The notes below the pieces were generated by a model. It ran no database searches. It had not been told where the DNA came from and saw only the letters and a list, made by a program, of their open reading frames with translations. From G020344215 sp039586575 (GTDB lineage: Bacteria; Gemmatimonadota; Gemmatimonadetes; Palauibacterales; KS3-K002), in NCBI GenBank assembly GCA_039586575.1, contig JBDHKD010000014.1:1-64000 (forward strand): 64,000 bases of DNA, written 5' to 3'. Positions 53,113 through 61,376 of the stretch are shown here, piece after piece; the first letter of the stretch is position 1, and the number at the start of each line of letters is the position of its first letter. Made by a program: the position numbers and the translations under genes.

Positions 53113-54444
53113 GTGTCTGAGATCTTTGTCGTGGGTGGCGGCCTAGCAGGAACGGAGGCCGCCTTTCAGCTGGCGCAGCGCGGCCACCGCGTCGCCCTCT
53201 ACGAGATGCGGCCGCGGGTCACGACGCCTGCCCATCAGACGGCCAAGCTCGCCGAGCTTGTCTGCAGCAACTCATTCAAGTCGCAGGAGCTGACCAACGC
53301 CCACGGTCTGCTCAAGGCCGAGTTACGCGAGCTCGGCTCGCTACTGCTCGAGATCGCTGACCGGGTCAGAGTCCCTGCGGGCGCGGCGCTTGCCGTCGAT
53401 CGTGACCTCTTCTCCAGCGCTGTCAGCGCAGCCATCGAAGCGCAGCCTAACATCCGGGTGTGCCGCGAAGAGCTGCATGAGCTTCCCGACGCGCCGGCGA
53501 TCATCGCCACCGGCCCGCTGACTTCCGACGCGCTGTTCGAGGCGATGCGACGGCGTTTGGGGGGCGGTGGCCTGTATTTCTTTGATGCCATTGCCCCCAT
53601 CGTCGCGGCGGACTCCATCGACGGCGGCGCGAGCTTCCGTGCTTCACGTTACGGGAAGGGGCAGGATGAGGCCTACATCAATTGCCCGCTGGATCGAGAG
53701 ACTTACGAGGCTTTCCATGAAGCGCTGGTCACCGGCGCCATCTACCGCACGCACGATTGGGAGGATGTCCCCTTCTTCGAGGGTTGCCTGCCCATCGAGG
53801 TCTTGGCGGCCAGGGGGAAAGACGCGCTCCGCTTCGGACCGCTCAAGCCCGTCGGCTTGACCGACCCGCGCACCGGCAAGCGACCGTATGCGGTCGTCCA
53901 ACTGCGGCAGGAGGACCGTCCGGCTCGCATGTGGGGGCTCGTCGGCTTTCAGACGCGGCTCCGGTACCCGGAGCAGCGTCGCGCCATCGCGCTCATCCCG
54001 GCGCTGAGGAACGCCGAGATCCTCCGCTATGGCCAGATCCACCGGAACTGCTACATCAACTTCCCCCGTCTCTTGACCGCGCACGGCTCTCCCCCCGACG
54101 AGCCCGCTCTCATCTTCGCCGGTCAACTTACCGGTGTAGAGGGCTATATGGAGTCAGTGGCGATGGGCCTGCTCGCCGGTCTCAACATCGACCGCTTGCA
54201 GCACGGCCTCGATCCGGCGATCCCACCCCCGACCAGCATGCTGGGCGGCCTGCTTCGCTACCTCCGCGAGGCCGATCCGAGTAACTTCCAACCGATGAAC
54301 GCTAACTTCGGCCTGCTCGACCCGCTTCCTGAAGCTGTCCGCCGCCGCCGCGAGCGACGTGAGGAACTCTCCGCGCGCGCGCTCCGAGACCTGCGGATGT
54401 GGAAGGCCGGCGCCATGCCTGCCGGCTCCGGGTCGCGGCGCTGA
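53113..54444 (+). CDS. trmFO: tRNA (uracil-54-C5) methyltransferase TrmFO
   Basis: TrmFO methylates U54 of tRNA using methylenetetrahydrofolate and FADH2. The 443-residue length is typical. The FAD-binding motif VVGGGLAGTEAAFQLA and YEMRP are at the N-terminus, followed by TAKLAELVCSNSFKSQ, which is characteristic of the family, and GVEGYMESVAMGLLAG near the C-terminus. It starts at GTG, 24 bases after topA, in the same operon. This folate enzyme replaces TrmA in many non-proteobacterial lineages. Confidence 0.96.
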   Translation: MSEIFVVGGGLAGTEAAFQLAQRGHRVALYEMRPRVTTPAHQTAKLAELVCSNSFKSQELTNAHGLLKAELRELGSLLLEIADRVRVPAGAALAVDRDLFSSAVSAAIEAQPNIRVCREELHELPDAPAIIATGPLTSDALFEAMRRRLGGGGLYFFDAIAPIVAADSIDGGASFRASRYGKGQDEAYINCPLDRETYEAFHEALVTGAIYRTHDWEDVPFFEGCLPIEVLAARGKDALRFGPLKPVGLTDPRTGKRPYAVVQLRQEDRPARMWGLVGFQTRLRYPEQRRAIALIPALRNAEILRYGQIHRNCYINFPRLLTAHGSPPDEPALIFAGQLTGVEGYMESVAMGLLAGLNIDRLQHGLDPAIPPPTSMLGGLLRYLREADPSNFQPMNANFGLLDPLPEAVRRRRERREELSARALRDLRMWKAGAMPAGSGSRR

Positions 54445-54461
54445 CGCCATCGCGAGGACAG

Positions 54462-55376
54462 ATGCCGCGCCAGGAAACCCGGGACTACTTGAAACATCTC
54501 CAGGACGAACGTCAGCTTTCCGAGCACACCGTTCAGGCGTACCGGCGCGACATCGCCGGCTTCACCACCTTCCTCGACGGCTACTACGGCTCGCACGACT
54601 GGGTCTGGATCGACATCGACCGGCTCGCCATCCGGGCCTATCTCAGTCACTTGACCGCGTCAGCACTCAAGAAGCGCTCGATCGCCCGCAAGCTGTCGGC
54701 GGTTCGCAGCTTCTTCCGGTTCTTGCAGCGAGAAGGGGTCGTCACCGCCAACCCCGCTCGCCACGTACGGGCGCCGCGGCAGGGCCGGGTGCTGCCCGGC
54801 TACTTGACGCAGAGGGAGATGTCGCAGCTGTTCGCGCTTGCCGCCCGGGGCTCGGATGGGCCAGGTTGGCGGGGCGCGAGGGACCGGGCGCTGCTTGAGA
54901 TCCTATACTCCGCCGGCCTGCGTCTCTCCGAGGCGCACGGCCTGAGCATGCTCGATCTCGACCTCGAGGCGAGCCGCGTCAAGGTCCGCGGCAAGGGCCG
55001 CAAGGAACGGATCGTCCCCGTCGGCCGGCATGCCCTCAGCGCACTGCAGGTTTACGGTCGTGAGCGCGCTCGTCAGTTCGGGCCGCCGGCGCCCGCTGAC
55101 CCGCTCTTCGTCTCCGAGCGAGGGGTTCGGTTGTCGAGGCGTCAGATTCAGCGGATCGTGACGCGGTTCATCTCGCTCGTGGCCGAGGAAAGCGGGCTCA
55201 GCACGCACTCGGTTCGGCATTCCTTCGCTACCCATCTGCTCGACGAGGGTGCCGACCTGATGGCGATTAAGGAGTTGCTCGGCCACGCGTCGCTCTCGAC
55301 GACTCAGATGTATGCACACACCTCCCGGGAACGGCTGAGAGAGGTCTACCGGGTGGCGCACCCTAGAAGCCGATAG
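54462..55376 (+). CDS. xerC: Tyrosine recombinase XerC
   Basis: XerC resolves chromosome dimers at dif together with XerD. The 304-residue protein has an N-terminal SAM-like domain (LKHLQDERQLSEHTVQAYRRDI) and a catalytic domain with Arg in SAGLRLSEAHGL, Lys in RGKGRKERIVPV, HSVRHSFATHLLDEGADL, LLGHASLSTTQMYAH and the nucleophile Tyr in the last motif. ATG 54462 follows GAGGAC and gives a normal N-terminus. Its place between trmFO and hslV matches the codV position in Bacillus. Confidence 0.94.
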   Translation: MPRQETRDYLKHLQDERQLSEHTVQAYRRDIAGFTTFLDGYYGSHDWVWIDIDRLAIRAYLSHLTASALKKRSIARKLSAVRSFFRFLQREGVVTANPARHVRAPRQGRVLPGYLTQREMSQLFALAARGSDGPGWRGARDRALLEILYSAGLRLSEAHGLSMLDLDLEASRVKVRGKGRKERIVPVGRHALSALQVYGRERARQFGPPAPADPLFVSERGVRLSRRQIQRIVTRFISLVAEESGLSTHSVRHSFATHLLDEGADLMAIKELLGHASLSTTQMYAHTSRERLREVYRVAHPRSR

Positions 55377-55394
55377 AGAAAGAGCAGCAGGCTC

Positions 55395-55946
55395 ATGAGT
55401 GACTCGAGAATGCATGGCACAACGATCGTTGCCGTCCGGCGCGACGGACGCGTCGCGTTGGGTGGTGATGGACAGGTCACCGTCGGTGACACCGTGGTCA
55501 AAGCGACTGCGAACAAGGTGAGGGCGCTCAAGGACGGTGCAGTATTGGCAGGCTTTGCCGGATCGGTCGCCGACGCACTGAACCTGTTCGAGAAATTCGA
55601 GGAGAAGCTCGACCGTTTCCCCGCCAACCTGCCGCGCGCCGCCGTCGAGCTTGCCAAGGACTGGCGCAGTGACCGCGTCCTGCGTCGCCTCGAAGCGCTG
55701 CTCGCCGTGGTCGATGCCCGACACTCGTTCCTGCTGTCCGGCAGCGGCGAGGTGATCGAGCCCGACGATGACATATTGTCCATCGGCAGCGGTGGCCCGA
55801 TGGCGCTCGCGGCGGCACGAGCGCTCCGCAAGCATTCCGACCTCGATGCCTCGCAGATCGTGCGCCGCAGTTTGGAGATCGCCGGTGATATCTGCATTTA
55901 CTCGAACACCCAGATCACCCTTCTCGAAATCGAGTCCGCGACCTGA
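55395..55946 (+). CDS. hslV: HslV protease subunit
   Basis: HslV (ClpQ) forms the double-hexamer peptidase of the HslUV protease. The predicted chain starts MSDSRMHGTT; removal of the first eight residues exposes the catalytic N-terminal threonine of TTIVAVRRDG. GDGQVTVG, the lysine in TANKVRAL and GFAGSVADALNLFEKFEEKL match the proteasome-beta fold. At 183 residues it is of normal length. Its TGA overlaps the hslU ATG by one base. Confidence 0.96.
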   Translation: MSDSRMHGTTIVAVRRDGRVALGGDGQVTVGDTVVKATANKVRALKDGAVLAGFAGSVADALNLFEKFEEKLDRFPANLPRAAVELAKDWRSDRVLRRLEALLAVVDARHSFLLSGSGEVIEPDDDILSIGSGGPMALAAARALRKHSDLDASQIVRRSLEIAGDICIYSNTQITLLEIESAT

Positions 55947-57421
55947 TGAACGAACAGCTTTCTTCTCAATCGGACGGCCAAGCCGCTAGCGACCGGAGGG
56001 AGGGCCGGCTTCTCTCACAAGACGAACTGACACCGCGCCAGATCGTTGCCGAGCTGGACAAGTATGTGGTCGGGCAGGATGCGGCGAAAAAGGCCGTGGC
56101 CATCGCGCTCAGGAACCGCTGGCGCCGTCAGCAGGTCAAAGAGGACCTCAGGGACGAGATCATGCCTAACAACATCATCATGATCGGTCCCACCGGCGTC
56201 GGCAAAACCGAGATCGCGCGGCGCCTGGCTCGCCTCGCCGGCGCACCGTTCATCAAAGTCGAAGCCTCCAAGTTCACCGAGGTCGGTTACGTCGGCCGCG
56301 ATGTCGAATCGATGGTACGAGACCTGGTCGATATCTCGGTCAACATGGTGCGCACCGAACGCGAGGATGAGGTTCAGGATCTCGCCGAAGAACGGGTCGA
56401 GGACCGCCTGCTCGATCTGCTGTTACCGGTCAGCGAGGACAGACCGCCAGCTCCCCCGTCCTTCGTCGTATCCACGCGAGGTGAAGCCGTCGATCAGCGG
56501 CCCAGCCCCGAGGTCGAGGAAGACCAGGAACAACTCAAGGAACGCCGCCGCCGGACCCGTGAGAAGCTCCGCGGCCTGCTGCGCGGCGGAAAGCTGGAAG
56601 ACAAGGAGATCGAGATCGAGGTCACCCAATCGTCTTTCCCAGTGATCGAGTTCCCGGGAATGGAAGGGATGGACTACAACGTCTCCGAGATGCTCCAGGA
56701 GATGTTGCCGAAGCGGAGCAAGAAGCGTTCGACCACAGTCGCCGAGGCGCGGCGCGTCCTGCTCGCCGACGAGCTCGACAAGCTCGTCGACATGGACGAT
56801 GTCGTCAATGAAGCGCTCGACCGCGTCGAGCAGATGGGCATCATCTTCCTCGACGAGCTCGACAAGATCGCCGCCGAGAGAGGACCGGCAGGCGGCCCGG
56901 ATGTCTCACGCGGCGGCGTACAACGTGATCTGCTTCCCGTCGTCGAAGGGTCCAACGTGCAGACGAAGTACGGAATGGTCCGCACTGACCACATCCTCTT
57001 CATCGCCGCCGGCGCCTTCCACGCGGCAAAGCCCTCGGACTTGATCCCCGAGCTCCAGGGCCGCTTCCCGATCCGCGTCGAGCTCTCGTCGCTGACCGAA
57101 AACGACTTCGTCAGGATCCTTACCGAGCCCAAGAACGCCCTGCTCACCCAGTATCGCGCCCTCGTCGAAACCGAAGGCGCCAGGCTCGAGTTCGTCGATA
57201 GCGGCGTCGCGGAAATCGCCCGCATCGCTGCCGACGTCAACCTGCGCCTGGAAAACATCGGCGCCCGCCGCCTGCATACCGTGCTGACCACTCTGCTGGA
57301 AGACGTCATGTTCGACCTTCCCGAGCAGGGCGACGCCAAGATCCTCGTCGATGGCCAGCTCGTGCACGAGCGCCTCGCCCGCGTCGTGAAGGACGAAGAC
57401 CTGCGCCGATACATATTGTAG
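55946..57421 (+). CDS. hslU: HslU ATPase subunit
   Basis: HslU (ClpY) is the AAA+ unfoldase that feeds HslV. The 491-residue protein has Walker A GPTGVGKTEIARRLA, the pore motif GYVGRD, an intermediate domain (about residues 110-245) with a charged helical segment, Walker B IIFLDELDKIA, and the C-terminal end LRRYIL that docks into HslV. It starts in a TGATG overlap with hslV. A codY gene does not follow, unlike in Bacillus. Confidence 0.97.
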   Translation: MNEQLSSQSDGQAASDRREGRLLSQDELTPRQIVAELDKYVVGQDAAKKAVAIALRNRWRRQQVKEDLRDEIMPNNIIMIGPTGVGKTEIARRLARLAGAPFIKVEASKFTEVGYVGRDVESMVRDLVDISVNMVRTEREDEVQDLAEERVEDRLLDLLLPVSEDRPPAPPSFVVSTRGEAVDQRPSPEVEEDQEQLKERRRRTREKLRGLLRGGKLEDKEIEIEVTQSSFPVIEFPGMEGMDYNVSEMLQEMLPKRSKKRSTTVAEARRVLLADELDKLVDMDDVVNEALDRVEQMGIIFLDELDKIAAERGPAGGPDVSRGGVQRDLLPVVEGSNVQTKYGMVRTDHILFIAAGAFHAAKPSDLIPELQGRFPIRVELSSLTENDFVRILTEPKNALLTQYRALVETEGARLEFVDSGVAEIARIAADVNLRLENIGARRLHTVLTTLLEDVMFDLPEQGDAKILVDGQLVHERLARVVKDEDLRRYIL

Positions 57422-57528
57422 TCAGTGCCGAGTGGCTCACCGTTGTTCCCCTCCGCAATCCTGCTAAATTGGCAGTCAGCAGGCTTCCGAAAAACTGCGC
57501 CTACTATCCCGCAACGGCAGAGGGACCT

Positions 57529-58644
57529 ATGGCTGGCGACCTCAAGAGAACACCGCTGTACGAAGAGCACGTGAAGCTGGGCGGCAAGATAATCCCGTTT
57601 GCCGGTTTTGAGATGCCCGTGCAATATCCGGCGGGTGTATCGGCGGAGCACCAGGCGGTGCGCGAGGGCGCGGGCCTGTTCGACGTCTCCCATATGGGCG
57701 AGTTCGAGGTGACGGGTAAAGACGCCGAGGGGTTCGTCAACTATCTCGTTTCCAACGATATCTCGAAGCGCGACCGGTGGCAGGCAACGTACAGCGTGAT
57801 GTGCAACGAGGAGGGTGGGATCGTCGACGACCTACTGGTCTACAAGTTCCCAGACCGCTTCCGCCTCGTGGTCAACGCGGCGAACATCGAGAAGGACTGG
57901 GCCTGGGTCCAGCGGTGCCGTGACGCTTACGGGAGCAAGGCTGTAGAACTGGTGAACGAGAGCGAAGACATCGCGCTGCTGGCACTGCAGGGGCCTGCCA
58001 GCGAGGAGGTTCTGTCAAACCTCGTCGACTGCGACCTAACTGCCATCGGCTACTACCGGTTCTCCGAGGCCGAGGTCGCCGGCGAGCCGAACGTTGTCAG
58101 CCGGACGGGCTATACCGGCGAGGATGGCTTCGAGCTCTACTGTCGGCCGGGCGCGGCGGCGAAACTGTGGAAGGCGATTCTCGAGCAGGGTGGGGAGCGG
58201 GTGTTGCCGGTCGGTCTTGGCGCGCGAGACACGCTCCGGCTCGAGGCCGGGCTCGCCCTTTACGGCAACGACATCGACGACGGGACGACACCGCTCGAGG
58301 CGCGGCTCGGCTGGACCGTCAAGCTCGACAAAGGCGATTTCGTCGGCCGCGACGCGCTCGTCGCTCAGAAGGAACAAGGCGTGCCGCGCAAGCTCAGCGG
58401 GTTCGTTCTGAAGAAGCGGGGGTTTCCGCGTCCCAGTTACCCGGTCCGCTGCCAGGGCGAGCTCGTGGGCTCCGTCCGCAGCGGAACGGTCGGGCCGACG
58501 GTGGGGCAGGGGATCGGGACCTGCTACCTGCCCAGCGAACTGGCGGAGCCGGGCACCGAGCTCGAGGTCATGATCAGAGAGACGCCAAACGCGGCCGAAG
58601 TCGTCAAGATGCCGTTCTACAAGGAGGGCTCCGTCAAGCGGTGA
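57529..58644 (+). CDS. gcvT: Glycine cleavage system T protein
   Basis: GcvT transfers the aminomethyl carbon from lipoyl-H protein to tetrahydrofolate. The 371-residue protein begins LKRTPLYEEHVKLGGKIIPF, then FAGFEMPVQYPAGV, DVSHMGEFEVTG, the folate-site SRTGYTGEDGFELY and the C-terminal GxVxSGxxSP-like SVRSGTVGPTVGQGIG. ATG 57529 has AGAGGGA upstream. gcvH and gcvP are not adjacent. It is followed by a molybdenum-cofactor-type gene through a GTGA overlap. Confidence 0.95.
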   Translation: MAGDLKRTPLYEEHVKLGGKIIPFAGFEMPVQYPAGVSAEHQAVREGAGLFDVSHMGEFEVTGKDAEGFVNYLVSNDISKRDRWQATYSVMCNEEGGIVDDLLVYKFPDRFRLVVNAANIEKDWAWVQRCRDAYGSKAVELVNESEDIALLALQGPASEEVLSNLVDCDLTAIGYYRFSEAEVAGEPNVVSRTGYTGEDGFELYCRPGAAAKLWKAILEQGGERVLPVGLGARDTLRLEAGLALYGNDIDDGTTPLEARLGWTVKLDKGDFVGRDALVAQKEQGVPRKLSGFVLKKRGFPRPSYPVRCQGELVGSVRSGTVGPTVGQGIGTCYLPSELAEPGTELEVMIRETPNAAEVVKMPFYKEGSVKR

Positions 58645-59123
58645 TCCGGTTTGTGGTTCTCACCGTAAGCGACGGGGTCGCCGCCGGCGAGCGGCAGGAC
58701 ACCTCGGGCCCGCTGATCGGCGACTGGATCGAACGGCGCGGCTGGTCGGTTGTGGAGCGGCGGTCCGTTCCAGACGAGACCGCTGCCGTCGCCGCTGCCC
58801 TGTCGCGCTGGGCCGACAGCGGTGTCGCCGACGTGATCATCACGACTGGTGGCACCGGTTTCGGACCCCGTGATGTAACGCCGGAGGCGACCTCGGCGGT
58901 CATCGAGCGGGCGGCGCCGGGCATCGCCGAGGCGCTGCGCGCCGCGGGGATACAGAATACCCCGCTCGCGATGCTGAGCAGAGGACTTGCCGGCATCCGC
59001 CGCCGATCCTTGATAGTCAACCTGCCCGGCAGCGAGGCGGCCGTGCGTCAGGGGATCGCGGCGCTCGAGGCGGTCTTGCCGCACGCTGTAGAGCTGCTGG
59101 GTGGAAAGACGGAACACGACTGA
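58641..59123 (+). CDS. moaB: MoaB/Mog-family molybdopterin biosynthesis protein
   Basis: The 160-residue protein has the MoCF-domain fold: LTVSDGVAAGERQDTSGPLI at the N-terminus, VIITTGGTGFGPRDVTPEAT (the nucleotide and molybdopterin-binding loop with Asp) and VNLPGSEAAVRQGI. Such proteins adenylylate molybdopterin (Mog) or belong to MoaB, whose role is less clear; length fits MoaB. It starts with GTG in a GTGA overlap with gcvT, and a sigma-54 activator begins one base after its stop. No other cofactor genes are nearby. Confidence 0.86.
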   Translation: MIRFVVLTVSDGVAAGERQDTSGPLIGDWIERRGWSVVERRSVPDETAAVAAALSRWADSGVADVIITTGGTGFGPRDVTPEATSAVIERAAPGIAEALRAAGIQNTPLAMLSRGLAGIRRRSLIVNLPGSEAAVRQGIAALEAVLPHAVELLGGKTEHD

Positions 59124-59124
59124 G

Positions 59125-60723
59125 ATGGCCAAGATACTCGTAACCACCGCGGCTCTCGAGCGAGCAGCTCCGCTGCAGAAAGCGTTCGAGCCGGATGACC
59201 AGATCCAACTGGTAGCCGGCGTGCAGGACGCCCGCAGCGCGCTGGCTGCCGGCGAGGACGAGCGCTTCGCCTTGATCGTCTCCGGTGGCGTCCACGAGTC
59301 GGAGGTCGAGCAGCTGACGGCCGCCGTCTATGAGGCGGCGCCACAGGTGCCGATCGTCGGCTTGCTCGGCGAGCAGGAGGCGGTGCCCGCCGGTGTGAGG
59401 TCGCACGTCGGGGTCGACGAATTCTTCCGAGACCCGCTCGACCCTGACGAGGTCGCACTCGTCGTGCGGCGGCTTATCGACCGCAAGGCGCTGCAAGCCG
59501 AATTGGGCATCGTTGGCAAGACGGCCGCGATCCACGAGGTGATCGAGCGTGTCGCTCAGATCGCACCTGTCGGTTCTACCGTGCTGATCACCGGTGAGAG
59601 CGGGACGGGCAAAGAACTCGTCGCTCGGGGGCTGCACCGCCTCTCGCCGCGCCGCGGCAAGCCGTTCATCGCCGTCAACATCGCGGCACTTCCGGAAACG
59701 CTGCTCGAATCCGAGCTGTTCGGGCACGAGAAGGGCGCATTCACCGGCGCCAACTCCCTACGCAAGGGAATGTTCGAACTGGCGAACGGTGGCACGATGT
59801 TCCTCGATGAGATCGCCGAGATGCCGCCGGGTCCGCAGACGCGCCTGCTTCGCGTCCTCGAGCAGCGGGAGTTCATGCGTGTCGGTGGCAGTGAATCACT
59901 CAAGGTCGATGTCAGGGTCATCGCGGCCACGAATCGCAACTTGCGCCAGGCGGTAGAGTTGCGCGAGTTCAGACGCGACCTCTACTACAGGCTCGATGTT
60001 CTGCACATCCACATCCCGCCGCTGCGCGAGCGGCGCGACGATATCCCGCTTCTGGTCCACGCCTTCATACACGAGCTGAGCCGTGAGCATCAGCGAGAGT
60101 TCAGAGGGATCGCGCCCGAGGCTATGAACATCCTCGTCGCTTATGACTGGCCCGGTAACGTTCGCGAACTGAGGAACCTGGTCGAGTCGATGGTCGTCCT
60201 CGCGCCCGGCTCGATCATCCGGCCGGCCGACATCCCGCCAGAGGTGCGCGGCGGTGCCCGTCACGGGCTCCCGACTCCCATCGTCACGGGGCCCCAGCTG
60301 CCCCAGGTCACGGACAGCAAGAGCCCCGCGCGACTACCCCAGATGGAGTTCATCTTCCGAACGCTTGTCGACCTCAAGTTCGATGTCGAGGACTTGCGAC
60401 GGGAGTTTGAGCTCTACAGACGTAGGCACCCAGAGTTGACAGGTGCCCGGGAGGCCGCCGTCGTCGATCGGCGCCCCGTCGCCCCGGCGGATGAGCTCGA
60501 GCAAGTGGTCGAGGTGGCTGTCGCAGCCGACGAGCCGACCGCCGTGTCCGAGGAAGCGGTTATCCCGTTCCACACCGGGATGACGATGGAGGAGTTGGAG
60601 AAGGCGGCGATCATCGCCACACTGAAATCGGTGGGCGGCAACCGCCGCCGCGCCTCAGAGAAGCTGGGAATCGGTGAGAGAACGCTCTACCGCAAGCTCA
60701 AGGAGTACGAAATCGAAGCCTAG
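59125..60723 (+). CDS. Orphan sigma-54 activator with degenerate receiver
   Basis: The 532-residue protein has a receiver-like N-terminal domain (MAKILVTTAALE; FALIVSGGVHES) in which the acidic pair is replaced by TT and the phospho-acceptor Asp by Ser, so normal phosphorylation looks impossible. The AAA+ domain is intact, with GESGTGKE and GAFTGA. A long linker (about residues 380-480) contains EFIFRTLVDLKFDVEDLRREFELYRR in two pieces, and a Fis-type helix-turn-helix ends the protein (GNRRRASEKLGIGERTLYRK). Similar orphan activators are widespread in the FCB group. No kinase is adjacent. Confidence 0.88.
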   Translation: MAKILVTTAALERAAPLQKAFEPDDQIQLVAGVQDARSALAAGEDERFALIVSGGVHESEVEQLTAAVYEAAPQVPIVGLLGEQEAVPAGVRSHVGVDEFFRDPLDPDEVALVVRRLIDRKALQAELGIVGKTAAIHEVIERVAQIAPVGSTVLITGESGTGKELVARGLHRLSPRRGKPFIAVNIAALPETLLESELFGHEKGAFTGANSLRKGMFELANGGTMFLDEIAEMPPGPQTRLLRVLEQREFMRVGGSESLKVDVRVIAATNRNLRQAVELREFRRDLYYRLDVLHIHIPPLRERRDDIPLLVHAFIHELSREHQREFRGIAPEAMNILVAYDWPGNVRELRNLVESMVVLAPGSIIRPADIPPEVRGGARHGLPTPIVTGPQLPQVTDSKSPARLPQMEFIFRTLVDLKFDVEDLRREFELYRRRHPELTGAREAAVVDRRPVAPADELEQVVEVAVAADEPTAVSEEAVIPFHTGMTMEELEKAAIIATLKSVGGNRRRASEKLGIGERTLYRKLKEYEIEA

Positions 60724-61376
60724 TAGCTGCCGGAACCCTCGACCCGGCTCATCACACGCGCCCGTTCCGACTGCAGGGTGCGGATGATGGCCGTCCAGGC
60801 AAACGAACGCACGCCTGCGTACTCCACTTCGAACGAAACATCAAGGTCGACAGCCGGGTCGAACACATAGAGAGCCGATTGGGTGTCCTCCTGTTTGACC
60901 TGCTGGCGGCCCCATTCCGGGGTCAGCGGTATGATACCCACCGGCCGGTATAAGATCCCCTTACTTATCACCTGCACGACCGACGGCTCGTATGCCGCCT
61001 GTCGCGCTCGCGTAAAGAAAGAGACGAGGAATACGCTCGGCTCACCACGCAGACCGGCCGCTTCCGCCGCCTCCATTACCCGGTCGCCGCGCATGGCGAC
61101 CATACCGTGCAACCGCTGATACGTGTCCGGCGCCGCCAGGCGGATGACGCTTTCGTCCAGCGGCGTGACCTTGAGCTGTGTGTCACCCGACTGGATCGCG
61201 ACGGTGAAGTCGTCCTGCCTCAGCGTCCCATAACCTGGAGGCGGCAGCGGCTGCGATTCAACCGTCCCACCGGCTACGGGGGCCATACCCTCGTCCGCCG
61301 ATGGTCCCGCCGAGCAAGCGCCGATCAGGATCGCAGCGGCGAGGACGCCTGTGATGCGAGCGTGATATCGGATCAT
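60720..61376 (-). CDS. Hypothetical lipoprotein downstream of clpX
   Basis: I do not recognise this family. The 218-residue product has a signal peptide with lipobox IGAC (Cys21), a Pro/Gly-rich linker, and a compact domain with mixed strands (FTVAIQSGDTQLKVTPLDES; VFLVSFFTR; LYVFDPAVDLDVSFEVEY). Its ATG overlaps the clpX stop (TAATG), placing it last in the tig-clpP-clpX operon. Its stop codon overlaps that of the convergent sigma-54 activator as CTAG. Confidence 0.7.
   Translation of the reverse strand: MIRYHARITGVLAAAILIGACSAGPSADEGMAPVAGGTVESQPLPPPGYGTLRQDDFTVAIQSGDTQLKVTPLDESVIRLAAPDTYQRLHGMVAMRGDRVMEAAEAAGLRGEPSVFLVSFFTRARQAAYEPSVVQVISKGILYRPVGIIPLTPEWGRQQVKQEDTQSALYVFDPAVDLDVSFEVEYAGVRSFAWTAIIRTLQSERARVMSRVEGSGSY

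Noticed and set aside
54462..55376. XerC as an integrase of a mobile element
   Set aside because: It is embedded in the conserved topA-trmFO-hslVU cluster with no attachment repeats or phage genes nearby.
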